From Prosthecobacter dejongeii (GTDB taxonomy: Bacteria > Verrucomicrobiota > Verrucomicrobiia > Verrucomicrobiales > Verrucomicrobiaceae), in the NCBI RefSeq assembly GCF_014203045.1, contig NZ_JACHIF010000007.1:124001-188000 (forward strand): 64,000 nt of DNA, in the 5' to 3' direction. Every line of letters begins with the position of its first letter. Positions within the stretch are counted from its first letter, which is position 1. Shown here in pieces: positions 25,808 through 34,919 of this stretch. The notes below the pieces were generated by a model. The model was not told the origin of the DNA. It saw only the letters and a program-made list of their open reading frames with translations, and did not search any database. A program made the position numbers and the translations under genes.

Positions 25808-26601
25808 GGCTTAATAGGAGAAATGGAGTGATGCGGGTTGTGGACACCCCGTTGCAATTCTGGATGAGCGGCTTTTCGATAAACGGTTAGACCTTTCATC
25901 CAGAGGCGCAAAGCATGCCAGTGAATGAGAAAAATCACGCGAAGAGTGAGCAATGGATATTTAATGGCACAAACAAGAAGCGCCGAATCTGTGAGATTAC
26001 GACGCTTGCCAGTGAGGCTGGTCAACATCACCCGTTCATCTCCTTGACGGTCATCAATGTGTATTTCGAGGTGATCCGCAGGGAGACGCAGCTTGAAGTC
26101 GAAATTCAGTTCCAAGTCAAAAAATGGGGAAACGTAAAAATGCTTGGGTGTGATGAGTCTGAAGGTCCCTCCGTCTTGTTCCGTGAGCACATAGGGCTTT
26201 TGTTCATGAAACGTGTTTGTCACTTCAGCCACAGCACAAAGGGGCTTTTCATGGACATCAAAACAGTAATAAAAACAAACTGGATTGAAAATGTAACCGA
26301 GAATTCGAGGGAAGGTAAGCAGTCGTATTTTTGCGATGCTGGATGTTTCCACGCCGGATTCTTTGAGTGTCTGCAAGAGACTCTCTTTAGTCTGTAAACT
26401 GTTCTTCGAAATATGATCAGTATCAAAGAAGGAGAATAGAGACCACTGGTTGTGTTTAAAGAAGCGTAGCCGGCTCGAAAGGAGGTCCAACTCGTCCAGG
26501 TCTAACCACAAATAAAAGAGGCGGTAGCTAAACCGATGCACTTTCGGACTGAGCCGATGATGCATCACATTGCATTCGTAGATGGCTGATGGCGAATTCA
26601 C
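25804..26601 (-). CDS. DUF1365 family protein
   Basis: A 265-residue protein of the DUF1365 (COG3496) family. Landmarks are SAIYECNVMHHRLSPKVHRFSYRLFYLWLDLDELD at the start, RIRLLTFPRILGYIFNPVCFYYCFD near residue 95, and VTNTFHEQKPYVL and FYVSPFFDLELNFDFKL after it. The start is placed at GTG 26601 because it forms a GTGA overlap with the upstream stop and gives the family N-terminus; the frame is open to 26631. The family nearly always sits beside the FAD oxidoreductase and Cfa seen here. Its chemistry is unknown. Confidence 0.9.
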   Translation of the reverse strand: MNSPSAIYECNVMHHRLSPKVHRFSYRLFYLWLDLDELDLLSSRLRFFKHNQWSLFSFFDTDHISKNSLQTKESLLQTLKESGVETSSIAKIRLLTFPRILGYIFNPVCFYYCFDVHEKPLCAVAEVTNTFHEQKPYVLTEQDGGTFRLITPKHFYVSPFFDLELNFDFKLRLPADHLEIHIDDRQGDERVMLTSLTGKRRNLTDSALLVCAIKYPLLTLRVIFLIHWHALRLWMKGLTVYRKAAHPELQRGVHNPHHSISPIKP

Positions 26602-27875
26602 CACGGATCCTCCCCGAGCAGATCTCGGCATAGATTGACCGCAGACATAAAACCATCCTCATGGAAGCCATAGCGAAACCAAGCCCCAGCATAATAAGTG
26701 GTCTGATCTGGTGAGATTCGATTCAAATCAGGGAGGCGTTTTTGGGCAACCGTCGCTTCGACGTCAAACAAAGGATGCTCATAAGAAATCCGTCGAAGAA
26801 CCTTAGCAGGATCAATCGCTTCAGCGCCATTGATGCTAACGAAATAATTCGTTTTTTTGGAGACTCCTTGAAGGAGATTCATCCAATAGTGAGTGCTGGG
26901 TTGGATGATCCCTGATTGGTCAAATTCGATATGATAATTCCATGCAGCCCAGCATTTTTTTGTTCGAGGCATGAACTGATCATCCGTATGCAAAGTGGCG
27001 AGATTGGCCTGATATTTGAAGCGTGGAAGCAGTTCTTGCTCTAAAGGTGTGGGGTCAGCCAGCATCTTCAAAGAAGTGGGCGCATGAGTCGCTAAGATAA
27101 CTTTATCGTAAATTTCAGGCGCATGATCTTTGGCATAAAGAATGACTTTGCCGTTTTTTCGCTCAATTCGTTCGACTGGGGTTTTAAGACGGATGCGATC
27201 TTGAAACGGGGGGATGAGTTTGCGAACATACTGGCGAGATCCATCCACCACGGTCCACCACGGGTGGCGCGTTTCCATGCCTAAAAATCCATGGTTAAAC
27301 CAAAAGTGCATCAGCGTGCGAGCTGGGAACTCCAACATCAAATCTGGCGGTGTGGACCACACTGCACTGCCCATAGGAATCACATAAAAGTCCAAGAAAT
27401 CTTGTCCGTAGCCTCTGGCTGCCACATACTCACGCAGAGTCATATGTTCAAACCGGGGATCATTCATCGCTGCCACGGTCTCTTCATTGAAGCGTTTGAT
27501 TTTAAGAAGGAACTTCCAAAAACGTGGGCTGAGAAGGTTGCGTCGTTGTCCAAAAATGGTGTCCAAATTCTTGCCATTGTATTCGTAACCGGTGGGCAAA
27601 TGACGCAGACTAAAGGACATGTCTGTGCGTTTGGTCTCCACGCCTAGCTCTTTAAACAAACGGCAGAGCAGGGGGTAGGTTTGATGATTGAAGACCATAA
27701 AACCCGTATCAATCGGTAATTCCTGCCCGTCTTCGGTTACCGTAACGGTATTGGTGTGCCCACCAACATAATCTGCAGCTTCATAGATCGTCAGATCATA
27801 CCGGGTGTGCAAAAAGTGAGCACAACCCAGCCCTGAAATACCGGATCCGATGATGGCGAGACGTGGGAGAGACAT
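26598..27875 (-). CDS. FAD-dependent oxidoreductase of Cfa-type lipid locus
   Basis: A 425-residue flavoprotein of the amine-oxidase/desaturase type (COG2907-like). The dinucleotide site is LAIIGSGISGLGCAHFLHTRY at residue 5, followed by ADYVGGHTNTVTVTEDGQELPIDTGFMVFN. A late YYAGAWFRYGFHEDGFMSAVNLCRDLLGEDPW closes the FAD fold. It probably oxidises or reduces an acyl intermediate formed with Cfa and DUF1365. It is the first gene of an eight-gene operon. ATG 27875 is preferred because homology begins there; ATG 27908 adds eleven residues and cannot be excluded. It diverges from the gene at 28036. Confidence 0.9.
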   Translation of the reverse strand: MSLPRLAIIGSGISGLGCAHFLHTRYDLTIYEAADYVGGHTNTVTVTEDGQELPIDTGFMVFNHQTYPLLCRLFKELGVETKRTDMSFSLRHLPTGYEYNGKNLDTIFGQRRNLLSPRFWKFLLKIKRFNEETVAAMNDPRFEHMTLREYVAARGYGQDFLDFYVIPMGSAVWSTPPDLMLEFPARTLMHFWFNHGFLGMETRHPWWTVVDGSRQYVRKLIPPFQDRIRLKTPVERIERKNGKVILYAKDHAPEIYDKVILATHAPTSLKMLADPTPLEQELLPRFKYQANLATLHTDDQFMPRTKKCWAAWNYHIEFDQSGIIQPSTHYWMNLLQGVSKKTNYFVSINGAEAIDPAKVLRRISYEHPLFDVEATVAQKRLPDLNRISPDQTTYYAGAWFRYGFHEDGFMSAVNLCRDLLGEDPW

Positions 27876-28035
27876 TTTGTCGAAGATGCTTTTGTCTAAG
27901 TTCTTCATTTCTTCGACTGAGACCGCTTGGCGGATTCATCTCGTTTGGTTCACCCGCGATAAAAGTACCTGTTCCTGTGATCGCCTGGGGAGAGGGTTGA
28001 CTCGCGGAAGCGTTTGTTCAGGGGTATTTCTCGTT

Positions 28036-31000
28036 ATGAAGCAACTTCTCTTTTTCACTTTGAGCTTCGCTGGATTTGTTTTGGCTGCGCCTCCACCCGC
28101 CAATAACATCAAGTCCAAGACCACTCATGCCGAAGCCTACGGTCCTACTCAAAATGCCGTGACGGTGGATCCTGCCAAAGATTTACCGCGTTACCCAGCC
28201 GTAGAACCCAAGGGTGCGCGTGAAACGTGGCAGGTAAAAAAGGGATTTGACCTGGAACTGGCTGCCCACGAACCGCTCGTTCGAGATCCCATTGCCGTTT
28301 GTTTTGATGAACGTGGACGAATGTTTGTGTGCGAAATGATCGATTACTCCGAGATGCGCGACGTCACCCCCCATCTCGGGCGCGTTTCTATGCTGGAGGA
28401 CAAAGATGGCGATGGCTTCTTTGAAACCAGTCAAGTCTTTGCCGATAACTTGCCCTGGCCCACGGGCGTTATCTGGGCGAACGGCGGCCTCTATGTTGGG
28501 GCCACGCCGGACATCTGGCGCTTCGAGGACAAGGATGGCGATGGCAAAGCCGAGGTCCGCGAAAAGGCCTTCACTGGTTTTGGCACCGGCCTGAAAATCC
28601 TCAATGTCCAGGGCCTGATGAACAGCTTTCAGTGGGGCCAGGATAACCGCGTCCACATCCTCGCCGGAGGCGGAAATCGGGGCATTGTCACCTGCCTCAA
28701 ACGACCCGACCTGCCTGGTATCGAGATCGGTGGTAAGGACTTCTGGTTTGATCCGCTGACTCATGAGTTCGGTCTTGAGGGCGGCGGTGCCCAGTATGGC
28801 ATGAGCTTTGACAACTACGGTCGCAAATTCGGCTGCTCGAATTCAGACCATCTCCAGTACTGGGTCTATGACGGCCGTTATGCTTCCCGGAATCCACTTT
28901 ACTCCATGCCCGCCGCGCGCAAAAGCATCGCCGTGGATGGCGGCGCGGCCGAGGTCTTCCGCCTCAGCCCGGATGAGCCTTGGCGCATCATCCGCACCCG
29001 CTGGCGCATCGCTGGGGTCGTTAAAGGCTCGGTCGAAGGTGGGGGCCGAGTCAGTGGTTACTTTACGGGCGCTACTGGCACCACCCTTTACCGCGGTGAT
29101 GCCTATGGTCCGGAGTTTATAAACAACAGCTTCAGCGGCGATGCTGGCGGCCAGCTCATCCATCGCAAGCAGATCCGTTATGCCGACAATGGCATTGATC
29201 TTCTGGGGGAACGACCCGCCGATGAACACGGCTACGAATTCGCTGCCAGCAAGGACACCTGGGTTCGTGTGGTCAATTTTGCCAATGCTCCCGATGGCCA
29301 CCTGTACGTCTGTGACATGTATCGAGAAGTCATCGAGCATCCCTGGAGTGTGCCCGATGAAATCAAAAAACATCTTGATCTCAATAGCGGCAGTGATCGT
29401 GGTCGCATCTGGAGAATAACCAAAAGTGGCGAAACGAAAGCTGCCTCCCGTCGCACTCGTCCCGCCTTGGACAAAGCCAGCCTCGAAGATCTGGTGGCCG
29501 CTCTCGCCCATCCAAATGGCTGGCACCGCGATACCGCCGCCCGGCTCCTCTATGAGCGTCAGGACAAGGCCGCCGTGGCTCTTCTCGAAAAAGACTTCGC
29601 AGATCTCAAGAATCCTCTCGCTGTCATCCATCGCCTCAATGTCCTCCAGGGTCTCAAGTCCCTCAGCCCAGATGTCCTCATCATCGCTTTGCAAAACGAA
29701 GATGCCCATGTCCGCGAGCACGCCATCTTCCTGGCCGAGCCCCTTCTTCAGGCTGCATCATCCCCAGAGGCCCTTTGGCAGAAGCTGCTTACCTTGACGG
29801 CAGATCCGAGTTCCCGTGTCCGGTTCCAGCTCGCCCTCACCCTCGGCCAAGTTTCTCATCCTGGGCAAGCTCTGGCTCTCGCCTCCATTGCTCCTAGCGA
29901 AGACTGGCTCCGTCATGCCCTCCTTTCCGCCCCGCCGGAACAGGCCTTCGCGGTCTATCAGACCCGCTCCTCAGGCAAGACGGCGGCCGACGAAGCCCTA
30001 TCTCTCGGCCTCATTGAAACCATCGCCGCCCGCAACAAGGCGGCAGAAGTAACGGCCCTAATTCAGTCTCTCGGGACCTCGCCATCCCCCAAAACCATCC
30101 GTGCTCTGGCCGAAGGTCTTCGCCGGTCCGGTACAACCCTTGAGGCCGTGGATAAAGAGAAAAAACTCACCCCCGCTTTTGCCACAGCTACCGAAACCCT
30201 GGCCAATCTGAAAGCTTCCGACAAAGACCGCCTTGCCGCCATGGAGCTGGTGGCCCTTTCCCGCCCGGCCTCCGTCATCCCTAGCTTACAGATCTGCTTG
30301 GCCGAAGGTCAATCGGAAGCCCTGCAGGCTGCCGCCATCCGTCACCTCGCTACCTTTAGCCAGCCTAAGGTCACTCAGGCACTCATCACCTCCTGGCCTC
30401 ACCTCGCCCCTCAGGCTCGCACCGCCGCCCTGGCAGCCCTCGTTTCCCGTGATGATCGCGCCACGGCTCTGCTGACGGCCCTGGGCAAAACCGAAGGTGC
30501 CCCCACAGCGGCAGATCTCTCCGCATCCCAGGTCCAGGACCTCGCGAAGCATAAAAACGCCCAAGTCGCCGCTCTCGCCCGCACTACTCTCGCCGCCGTC
30601 ATTCCTCCATCGCGTGAGGAAGTGGTGAAAAAATTTCAGACGGCTCTCTCCCTCAAAGGAGACGCCACCGCAGGCAGTGCCGTTTTCATGTCCCGCTGTC
30701 TCGCCTGCCACGTGGCCAACGGGCAGGGGATCGAAGTAGGCCCCAACTTCACCACCGTGAAGACCCGTGGCAAAGACGGCCTCCTCACTGCCATAGTCGA
30801 GCCGCATAAAGAAGTCGCCTCCCAATACATCGCCTACACCGTCAATACCAAGGACGGCCAGACCCTCAGCGGCATCATCGCCAAGGACGACGCCAGCAGC
30901 ATGACGCTCAAAATGATGGGCGGAGCCGAAATCACTGTGCAACGTTCCAACATCCTCGGCAGCTCCTCCTCCGGCCAAAGCCTCATGCCAGAAGGACTGG

Positions 31001-31062
31001 AGCAGGGGATGACCGAGCAGGACATGGCCGATCTCATCAGCTTCATCGAGGCCGTTGAATAG
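28036..31062 (+). CDS. Propeller-HEAT-cytochrome c dehydrogenase-like protein
   Basis: A 1008-residue exported protein with signal peptide MKQLLFFTLSFAGFVLAAP from ATG 28036. An N-terminal six-bladed propeller of the PVC membrane-bound dehydrogenase type spans about 50-470 and carries two DKDGDG calcium-like loops near residues 123 and 170. A HEAT-like helical repeat region spans about 495-870 (ALQNEDAHVREHAIFLAEPLL and similar). The C-terminal cytochrome c domain has C888-L-A-C891-H892 and a later LMPEGLEQGMTEQDMADLISFI. It is likely a periplasmic sugar or alcohol dehydrogenase passing electrons to its own heme; the substrate is unknown. It is GC-richer than the lipid operon upstream. Confidence 0.9.
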   Translation: MKQLLFFTLSFAGFVLAAPPPANNIKSKTTHAEAYGPTQNAVTVDPAKDLPRYPAVEPKGARETWQVKKGFDLELAAHEPLVRDPIAVCFDERGRMFVCEMIDYSEMRDVTPHLGRVSMLEDKDGDGFFETSQVFADNLPWPTGVIWANGGLYVGATPDIWRFEDKDGDGKAEVREKAFTGFGTGLKILNVQGLMNSFQWGQDNRVHILAGGGNRGIVTCLKRPDLPGIEIGGKDFWFDPLTHEFGLEGGGAQYGMSFDNYGRKFGCSNSDHLQYWVYDGRYASRNPLYSMPAARKSIAVDGGAAEVFRLSPDEPWRIIRTRWRIAGVVKGSVEGGGRVSGYFTGATGTTLYRGDAYGPEFINNSFSGDAGGQLIHRKQIRYADNGIDLLGERPADEHGYEFAASKDTWVRVVNFANAPDGHLYVCDMYREVIEHPWSVPDEIKKHLDLNSGSDRGRIWRITKSGETKAASRRTRPALDKASLEDLVAALAHPNGWHRDTAARLLYERQDKAAVALLEKDFADLKNPLAVIHRLNVLQGLKSLSPDVLIIALQNEDAHVREHAIFLAEPLLQAASSPEALWQKLLTLTADPSSRVRFQLALTLGQVSHPGQALALASIAPSEDWLRHALLSAPPEQAFAVYQTRSSGKTAADEALSLGLIETIAARNKAAEVTALIQSLGTSPSPKTIRALAEGLRRSGTTLEAVDKEKKLTPAFATATETLANLKASDKDRLAAMELVALSRPASVIPSLQICLAEGQSEALQAAAIRHLATFSQPKVTQALITSWPHLAPQARTAALAALVSRDDRATALLTALGKTEGAPTAADLSASQVQDLAKHKNAQVAALARTTLAAVIPPSREEVVKKFQTALSLKGDATAGSAVFMSRCLACHVANGQGIEVGPNFTTVKTRGKDGLLTAIVEPHKEVASQYIAYTVNTKDGQTLSGIIAKDDASSMTLKMMGGAEITVQRSNILGSSSSGQSLMPEGLEQGMTEQDMADLISFIEAVE

Positions 31063-31139
31063 CCATCAGCACCACAAAGCTTCGTTCAGAACCTCGCGCC
31101 TCAATTTGACCTCCCCGCTGCGCTGCCCATCTTGGAAGG

Positions 31140-32111
31140 ATGAATCTCTCCATCCGTCCGCGCCGCAACCGCCAGTCTCCCGCCATCCGGGACATGGTGC
31201 GCGAAACTGTGCTCACTCCTGGGAATCTGATCTACCCGCTCTTCCTTCAGGAGGGGGATGAAAACACCCCCATTAGCGCCATGCCTGGCTGCCAGCGCTG
31301 GTGCCTGGCAGATCTCGTCCAGGAAGCAGGTGAAGCCCACGCTCTCGGCATTCCGGGTGTCGTACTTTTCCCACGCATTCCCGATGAGCTGAAAACTCCC
31401 GGTGCCGAGGAATGCTACAATGACGATGGCCTCGTCCCTCGCGCCATCCGTGCGCTCAAGGCCGCCCATCCCACGCTCATGGTCATCACTGACGTGGCGC
31501 TGGATCCCTACAACAGCGATGGTCACGATGGTCTTGTGGCTGCCGATGGCCGCATCCTCAATGATGAGACCGTCGAGGTCCTGTGTCAGCAGGCCCTCTG
31601 CCATGCCCGCGCTGGGGCAGACATTGTCGCTCCCAGCGACATGATGGATGGCCGTGTCGCCGCCCTTCGTGCAGCCCTGGATCAGGCCGGATTCACTCAG
31701 GTCTCCATCATGAGCTACACTGCCAAGTACGCCAGCGCCTACTATGGTCCCTTCCGTGGTGCGCTCGATTCCGCCCCCAAGGCGGGCGACAAAAAAACCT
31801 ATCAGATGGACCCTGCTAACACCATTGAGGCCCTTCGTGAAGCTGCCCTCGATGAATCTGAAGGTGCCGACATTCTCATGGTCAAGCCCGCAGGCCCGTA
31901 CCTCGATATCATCGCCCGCATCCGTGATGTCAGCACCCTTCCCATCGCCGCCTATCAGGTGAGTGGCGAGTATCTTATGATCAAGGCCGGGGCCGCCGCT
32001 GGCTGGCTGGATGAGGACAAAGTGGCCATGGAATCCCTCCTCGGCATTCGCCGCGCCGGGGCCAATATGATCCTAACCTACTTTGCCAAAAAGATTGCCG
32101 CCGTCCTGTAA
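31140..32111 (+). CDS. hemB: Delta-aminolevulinic acid dehydratase
   Basis: A 323-residue porphobilinogen synthase joining two 5-aminolevulinate molecules in heme synthesis. Active-site lysines lie in SYTAKYAS near residue 193 and LMVKPAGPYLD near residue 246. Where zinc-dependent enzymes have three cysteines, this one reads TDVALDPYNSDGHDG near residue 118. It therefore belongs to the magnesium-dependent type found in Pseudomonas. It is followed two bases later by the glycosylase gene, so the two are likely cotranscribed. High heme demand fits the many CxxCH proteins in the window. Confidence 0.96.
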   Translation: MNLSIRPRRNRQSPAIRDMVRETVLTPGNLIYPLFLQEGDENTPISAMPGCQRWCLADLVQEAGEAHALGIPGVVLFPRIPDELKTPGAEECYNDDGLVPRAIRALKAAHPTLMVITDVALDPYNSDGHDGLVAADGRILNDETVEVLCQQALCHARAGADIVAPSDMMDGRVAALRAALDQAGFTQVSIMSYTAKYASAYYGPFRGALDSAPKAGDKKTYQMDPANTIEALREAALDESEGADILMVKPAGPYLDIIARIRDVSTLPIAAYQVSGEYLMIKAGAAAGWLDEDKVAMESLLGIRRAGANMILTYFAKKIAAVL

Positions 32112-32113
32112 TC

Positions 32114-32845
32114 ATGTCCACTTCCTCCCGACTCATCCAGGCTGCGCGTGATCTCAGCAGCAGCCTCGCCTTCCTCACCTTCGCTCCGCCAACAGCCTAC
32201 GTTTACAACCCCCTCGAATACGCCCGCGCTCCTCACGAACTCTACCTCAGCCGCTATGGCGAAGGTAAAAAGCGCGTCGTTTTCGTCGGCATGAATCCAG
32301 GCCCTTTCGGCATGACCCAGACCGGCGTTCCTTTTGGTGAAATCGCCGCTGTCCGCGACTGGATGAAGATCGAAACGGAAGTCGGGCATCCCGAGCACGA
32401 GCACCCCAAACGCCGCGTCACCGGCTTTGCCTGCAAAAACTCCGAAGTCAGCGGCCGTCGCCTCTGGGGCCTCTTCGCCCAGCGTTTCGGCGCGGCTGAA
32501 AACTTCTTCAAGGAGCATTTTGTGGCTAATTACTGCCCCCTCGTCTTCATGGAGGAAGGCGGTCGCAACCGCACCCCGGACAAGCTCCCTGCCAGTGAAA
32601 CCGAGGCCATGGAAAAGCTCTGCGATGCCCACCTCTGCGAAGTCATCGCCACCCTTGATCCCGAATGGGTCATCGGCGTCGGTGCGTTTGCCGAGGCCCG
32701 CGCCCAGCGTGCCAAAGACACCCTCGGCACCCCCTTCAAAGTCGGTCGCGTCCTCCACCCCAGCCCCGCCAGCCCGCTCGCCAACCGCGACTGGCCCGGC
32801 GAAGCCACGAAGCAGCTCATCAAACAGGGCGTCTGGGAGGCCTAA
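32114..32845 (+). CDS. SMUG1-type uracil-DNA glycosylase
   Basis: A 243-residue DNA repair enzyme excising uracil and oxidised pyrimidines. Motif 1 is VGMNPGPFGMTQTGVPFGE near residue 58, very close to vertebrate SMUG1. Motif 2 is HPSPASPLANRDWPG near residue 215. FFKEHFVANYCPLVFMEEGGRNRTPDKLP lies between. SMUG1 homologues are rare in bacteria outside a few lineages. The start codon lies two bases after the hemB stop, so it should be coexpressed with heme synthesis, an arrangement without an obvious functional reason. Confidence 0.9.
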   Translation: MSTSSRLIQAARDLSSSLAFLTFAPPTAYVYNPLEYARAPHELYLSRYGEGKKRVVFVGMNPGPFGMTQTGVPFGEIAAVRDWMKIETEVGHPEHEHPKRRVTGFACKNSEVSGRRLWGLFAQRFGAAENFFKEHFVANYCPLVFMEEGGRNRTPDKLPASETEAMEKLCDAHLCEVIATLDPEWVIGVGAFAEARAQRAKDTLGTPFKVGRVLHPSPASPLANRDWPGEATKQLIKQGVWEA

Positions 32846-33016
32846 CCCGTTTCATCATGCCCAGGATCCACCTGCCGACGAATGCTCGTTCTTGAGGCTT
32901 CCCGCCAGATCCACCTGCACCTTCATCGTTTTCATTCTTTTATTTGTGATGACTCAAGAGGTGGTCAAAACTAAGATCCAATCACGATACTTCCAATGGA
33001 AGGCCTTTTTAGTGGC

Positions 33017-33637
33017 ATGAAAATACAAGTCATTTTGGCAATTTGCACAGCAGTTTTCACTCTCGCATCATGCGAGTCTAAACAGTCCGTTGGTCAGCAA
33101 GATTCGATCTGGTTTCGGCCTTTAACAAAAGTGGATTTCAAAGATGTTCCCATAGCCCGCGCTGTCGAAGAACTGGTCGCCATTTATAGAAAACAATATC
33201 CCAATGATCAGCGGCTTTCCGGCTATCTGGTAGCTGCTGAGAAAGCTGGGGGATCTCGTGTGACCATGGATTTAAAAGATGTTCCTCTTGGCGAAGCCTG
33301 TCAGCTTTTGGCGACATCTTCAGGATGGAAGTATTCCTTGCATGAGCGCACTTTGTGTCTGTTCCCGGGTGGCCAAGAGAACTACCAGGCCTCCACTGAA
33401 GTGTTATCATTCTCATCGCAGGTGCGCAGCGCTCTTCGACTCAGCAACACGCCCTCAGAGGGGGAGGTCGTGAGCCAGCTCAAGGAGTTGAAAATTCGAA
33501 CCATCGAATTCGATAGCGTCAGGCTTTTTGAAAAAGACGGAAATCAGTATCTAATTGTGTCGGGGACCCGAGAAGAGCTCGATACATTACATCATTTGTG
33601 GAAGCTCTTGGAAAGAGGGCTGGCTACGGGACCGTGA
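33017..33637 (+). CDS. Lipoprotein with STN-like segment
   Basis: A 206-residue putative lipoprotein: MKIQVILAICTAVFTLASC gives a lipobox LASC with cysteine 19. The mature part has two segments of the form VDFKDVPIARAVEELVAIY and VTMDLKDVPLGEACQLLATSSGWKYSLHERTLCLFP. These resemble the short secretin/TonB N-terminal (STN) fold that binds partner peptides. The tail FEKDGNQYLIVSGTREELDTLHHLWKLLERG recalls other secretin N-domains. The role is unknown. The 170 bases upstream contain a short repeated GATCCACCTGC but no promoter I can defend. Confidence 0.65.
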   Translation: MKIQVILAICTAVFTLASCESKQSVGQQDSIWFRPLTKVDFKDVPIARAVEELVAIYRKQYPNDQRLSGYLVAAEKAGGSRVTMDLKDVPLGEACQLLATSSGWKYSLHERTLCLFPGGQENYQASTEVLSFSSQVRSALRLSNTPSEGEVVSQLKELKIRTIEFDSVRLFEKDGNQYLIVSGTREELDTLHHLWKLLERGLATGP

Positions 33638-33690
33638 ATAAAGACGCATCTGCGGCAGGACGTCTTCGTGTTTGAGGGGCAGACGGTTGA

Positions 33691-33710
33691 GTATCGCTTT
33701 CACGCGATAC
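33691..33710. terminator. Hairpin between convergent genes, possible terminator
   Basis: GTATCGC (33691-33697) and GCGATAC (33704-33710) form a perfect seven-pair stem with a six-base loop in the 112-base space between the lipoprotein gene and pseC. No adjacent T tract is seen on either strand, so termination is doubtful. Confidence 0.3.
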
Positions 33711-33749
33711 AGTTGCTCATGAGTTTTAATAAACCTCGAAGCACAAGCC

Positions 33750-34919
33750 CTAAACCCCTGTCGCCACCGCCAGCGCATCACGCACCCGCAGAATGTCCTC
33801 GTCCTTCATCGCGGGGAACATGGGAAGCGTGATCGCTTCCTGGTAATACTGCTCCGCCTCTGGGAACATCCCCTCGTTAAAGCCCAGCCTCACATAGTCA
33901 GGCTGCAAATGCACCGGGATGTAGTGCACATTCACTCCAATGCCCTGCGCGCGCAGGCTGTCAAAGACCTGCCTGCGTGTCTGCGAGATCTCGGCCAGGT
34001 TGAGCCGGATCATGTAAAGGTGCCATCCGCTGACGCCCTTCGGGTCCCTCGCAAGAGGTCGCAGCGGCAGCCCGCCTAACTCCTGATCGTACAACGCCGC
34101 GATCTCCCGCCGCCTCGCGGAAAAGGCATCCAGCTTCGTCATCTGGCTAGCCCCCAGCGCGGCTTGGATGTCCGTCATGCGGAAGTTGTAGCCCAGCTCC
34201 AGTTGCTGATAATACCACGGCCCCTCGGATTCTCCCACCATCCGGTCAGCATCGCGCGTGATGCCGTGCGTGCGCAGCATGCCGATCTTCCAGGCCAGTT
34301 CGTCATCGTTGGTCGTGATCATTCCACCCTCGCCACTCGTCACGATTTTCACTGGGTGAAAGCTATGCGAAACCGCATCTGACCACCGGCAGTTGCCGAT
34401 CCGTTCGCCCTCATAGCTGCCGCCTAGAGCATGGGCACCATCTTCCAGGATCTTAAAGCCATATTTCTGCCCCAGCGCATGGATGCGGTCCATCGCGCAG
34501 GGCTGGCCGGTGAAGTGTACCGGCACCACGATCTTCGGCAGCTTCCCCTCTTTTTCAGCCTGCTGCAGTTTCGCTTCCAACCGCTCCGGGCACAGGTTCA
34601 CCGTTCCTGGATCCACATCCACAAAGTCCACGTTCGCTCCGCAATAACGCCCCGCATTGGCCGAGGCGACAAAGGTGATGGGGCTGGTCCAAAGCCAATC
34701 TCCGTGTTTGAGGCCCATGGCTTTAGCGGCAAGGTGCAGCGTGGCGGTACCATTTGACATTGCTACGCCATGTTTGGCACCACACCAGCCAGCGACAGCT
34801 TCTTCGAAACGACCGATGGCGGGCCCTTGGGTGAGGAAGTCCGACTTCAGCACATCCATCACCGCCTGGAGGTCTTCAGCATCAAGAGACTGGCGACCGT
34901 AAGGAAGGAAAGAACTCAT
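33750..34919 (-). CDS. pseC: UDP-sugar aminotransferase PseC
   Basis: A 389-residue PLP-dependent DegT/DnrJ family enzyme. The PseC reaction aminates C4 of a UDP-4-keto-6-deoxy-L-altrose made by PseB. The Schiff-base lysine lies in SHSFHPVKIVTSGEGGMITTN near residue 186. Other family marks are FLTQGPAIGRFEEAVAGW, AMSNGTATLHLAAKAMGL and EDGAHALGGSYEGERIG. ATG at 34919 overlaps the methyltransferase stop by four bases (ATGA). Together with pseB it makes the first half of pseudaminic acid or a related amino sugar. The later genes pseH, pseG and pseI are not in this window. Confidence 0.92.
   Translation of the reverse strand: MSSFLPYGRQSLDAEDLQAVMDVLKSDFLTQGPAIGRFEEAVAGWCGAKHGVAMSNGTATLHLAAKAMGLKHGDWLWTSPITFVASANAGRYCGANVDFVDVDPGTVNLCPERLEAKLQQAEKEGKLPKIVVPVHFTGQPCAMDRIHALGQKYGFKILEDGAHALGGSYEGERIGNCRWSDAVSHSFHPVKIVTSGEGGMITTNDDELAWKIGMLRTHGITRDADRMVGESEGPWYYQQLELGYNFRMTDIQAALGASQMTKLDAFSARRREIAALYDQELGGLPLRPLARDPKGVSGWHLYMIRLNLAEISQTRRQVFDSLRAQGIGVNVHYIPVHLQPDYVRLGFNEGMFPEAEQYYQEAITLPMFPAMKDEDILRVRDALAVATGV

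Noticed and set aside
25915-26397. 160-codon plus-strand frame inside DUF1365
   Set aside because: The DUF1365 gene on the minus strand has strong family motifs and four-base overlaps with both neighbours.
28183-28764. 193-codon minus-strand frame at the start of the same gene
   Set aside because: Antisense to the propeller domain and lacks any domain or start signal.
28843-29721. 292-codon minus-strand frame within the propeller-HEAT-cytochrome gene
   Set aside because: No family signature, and the plus-strand protein is continuous through this region.
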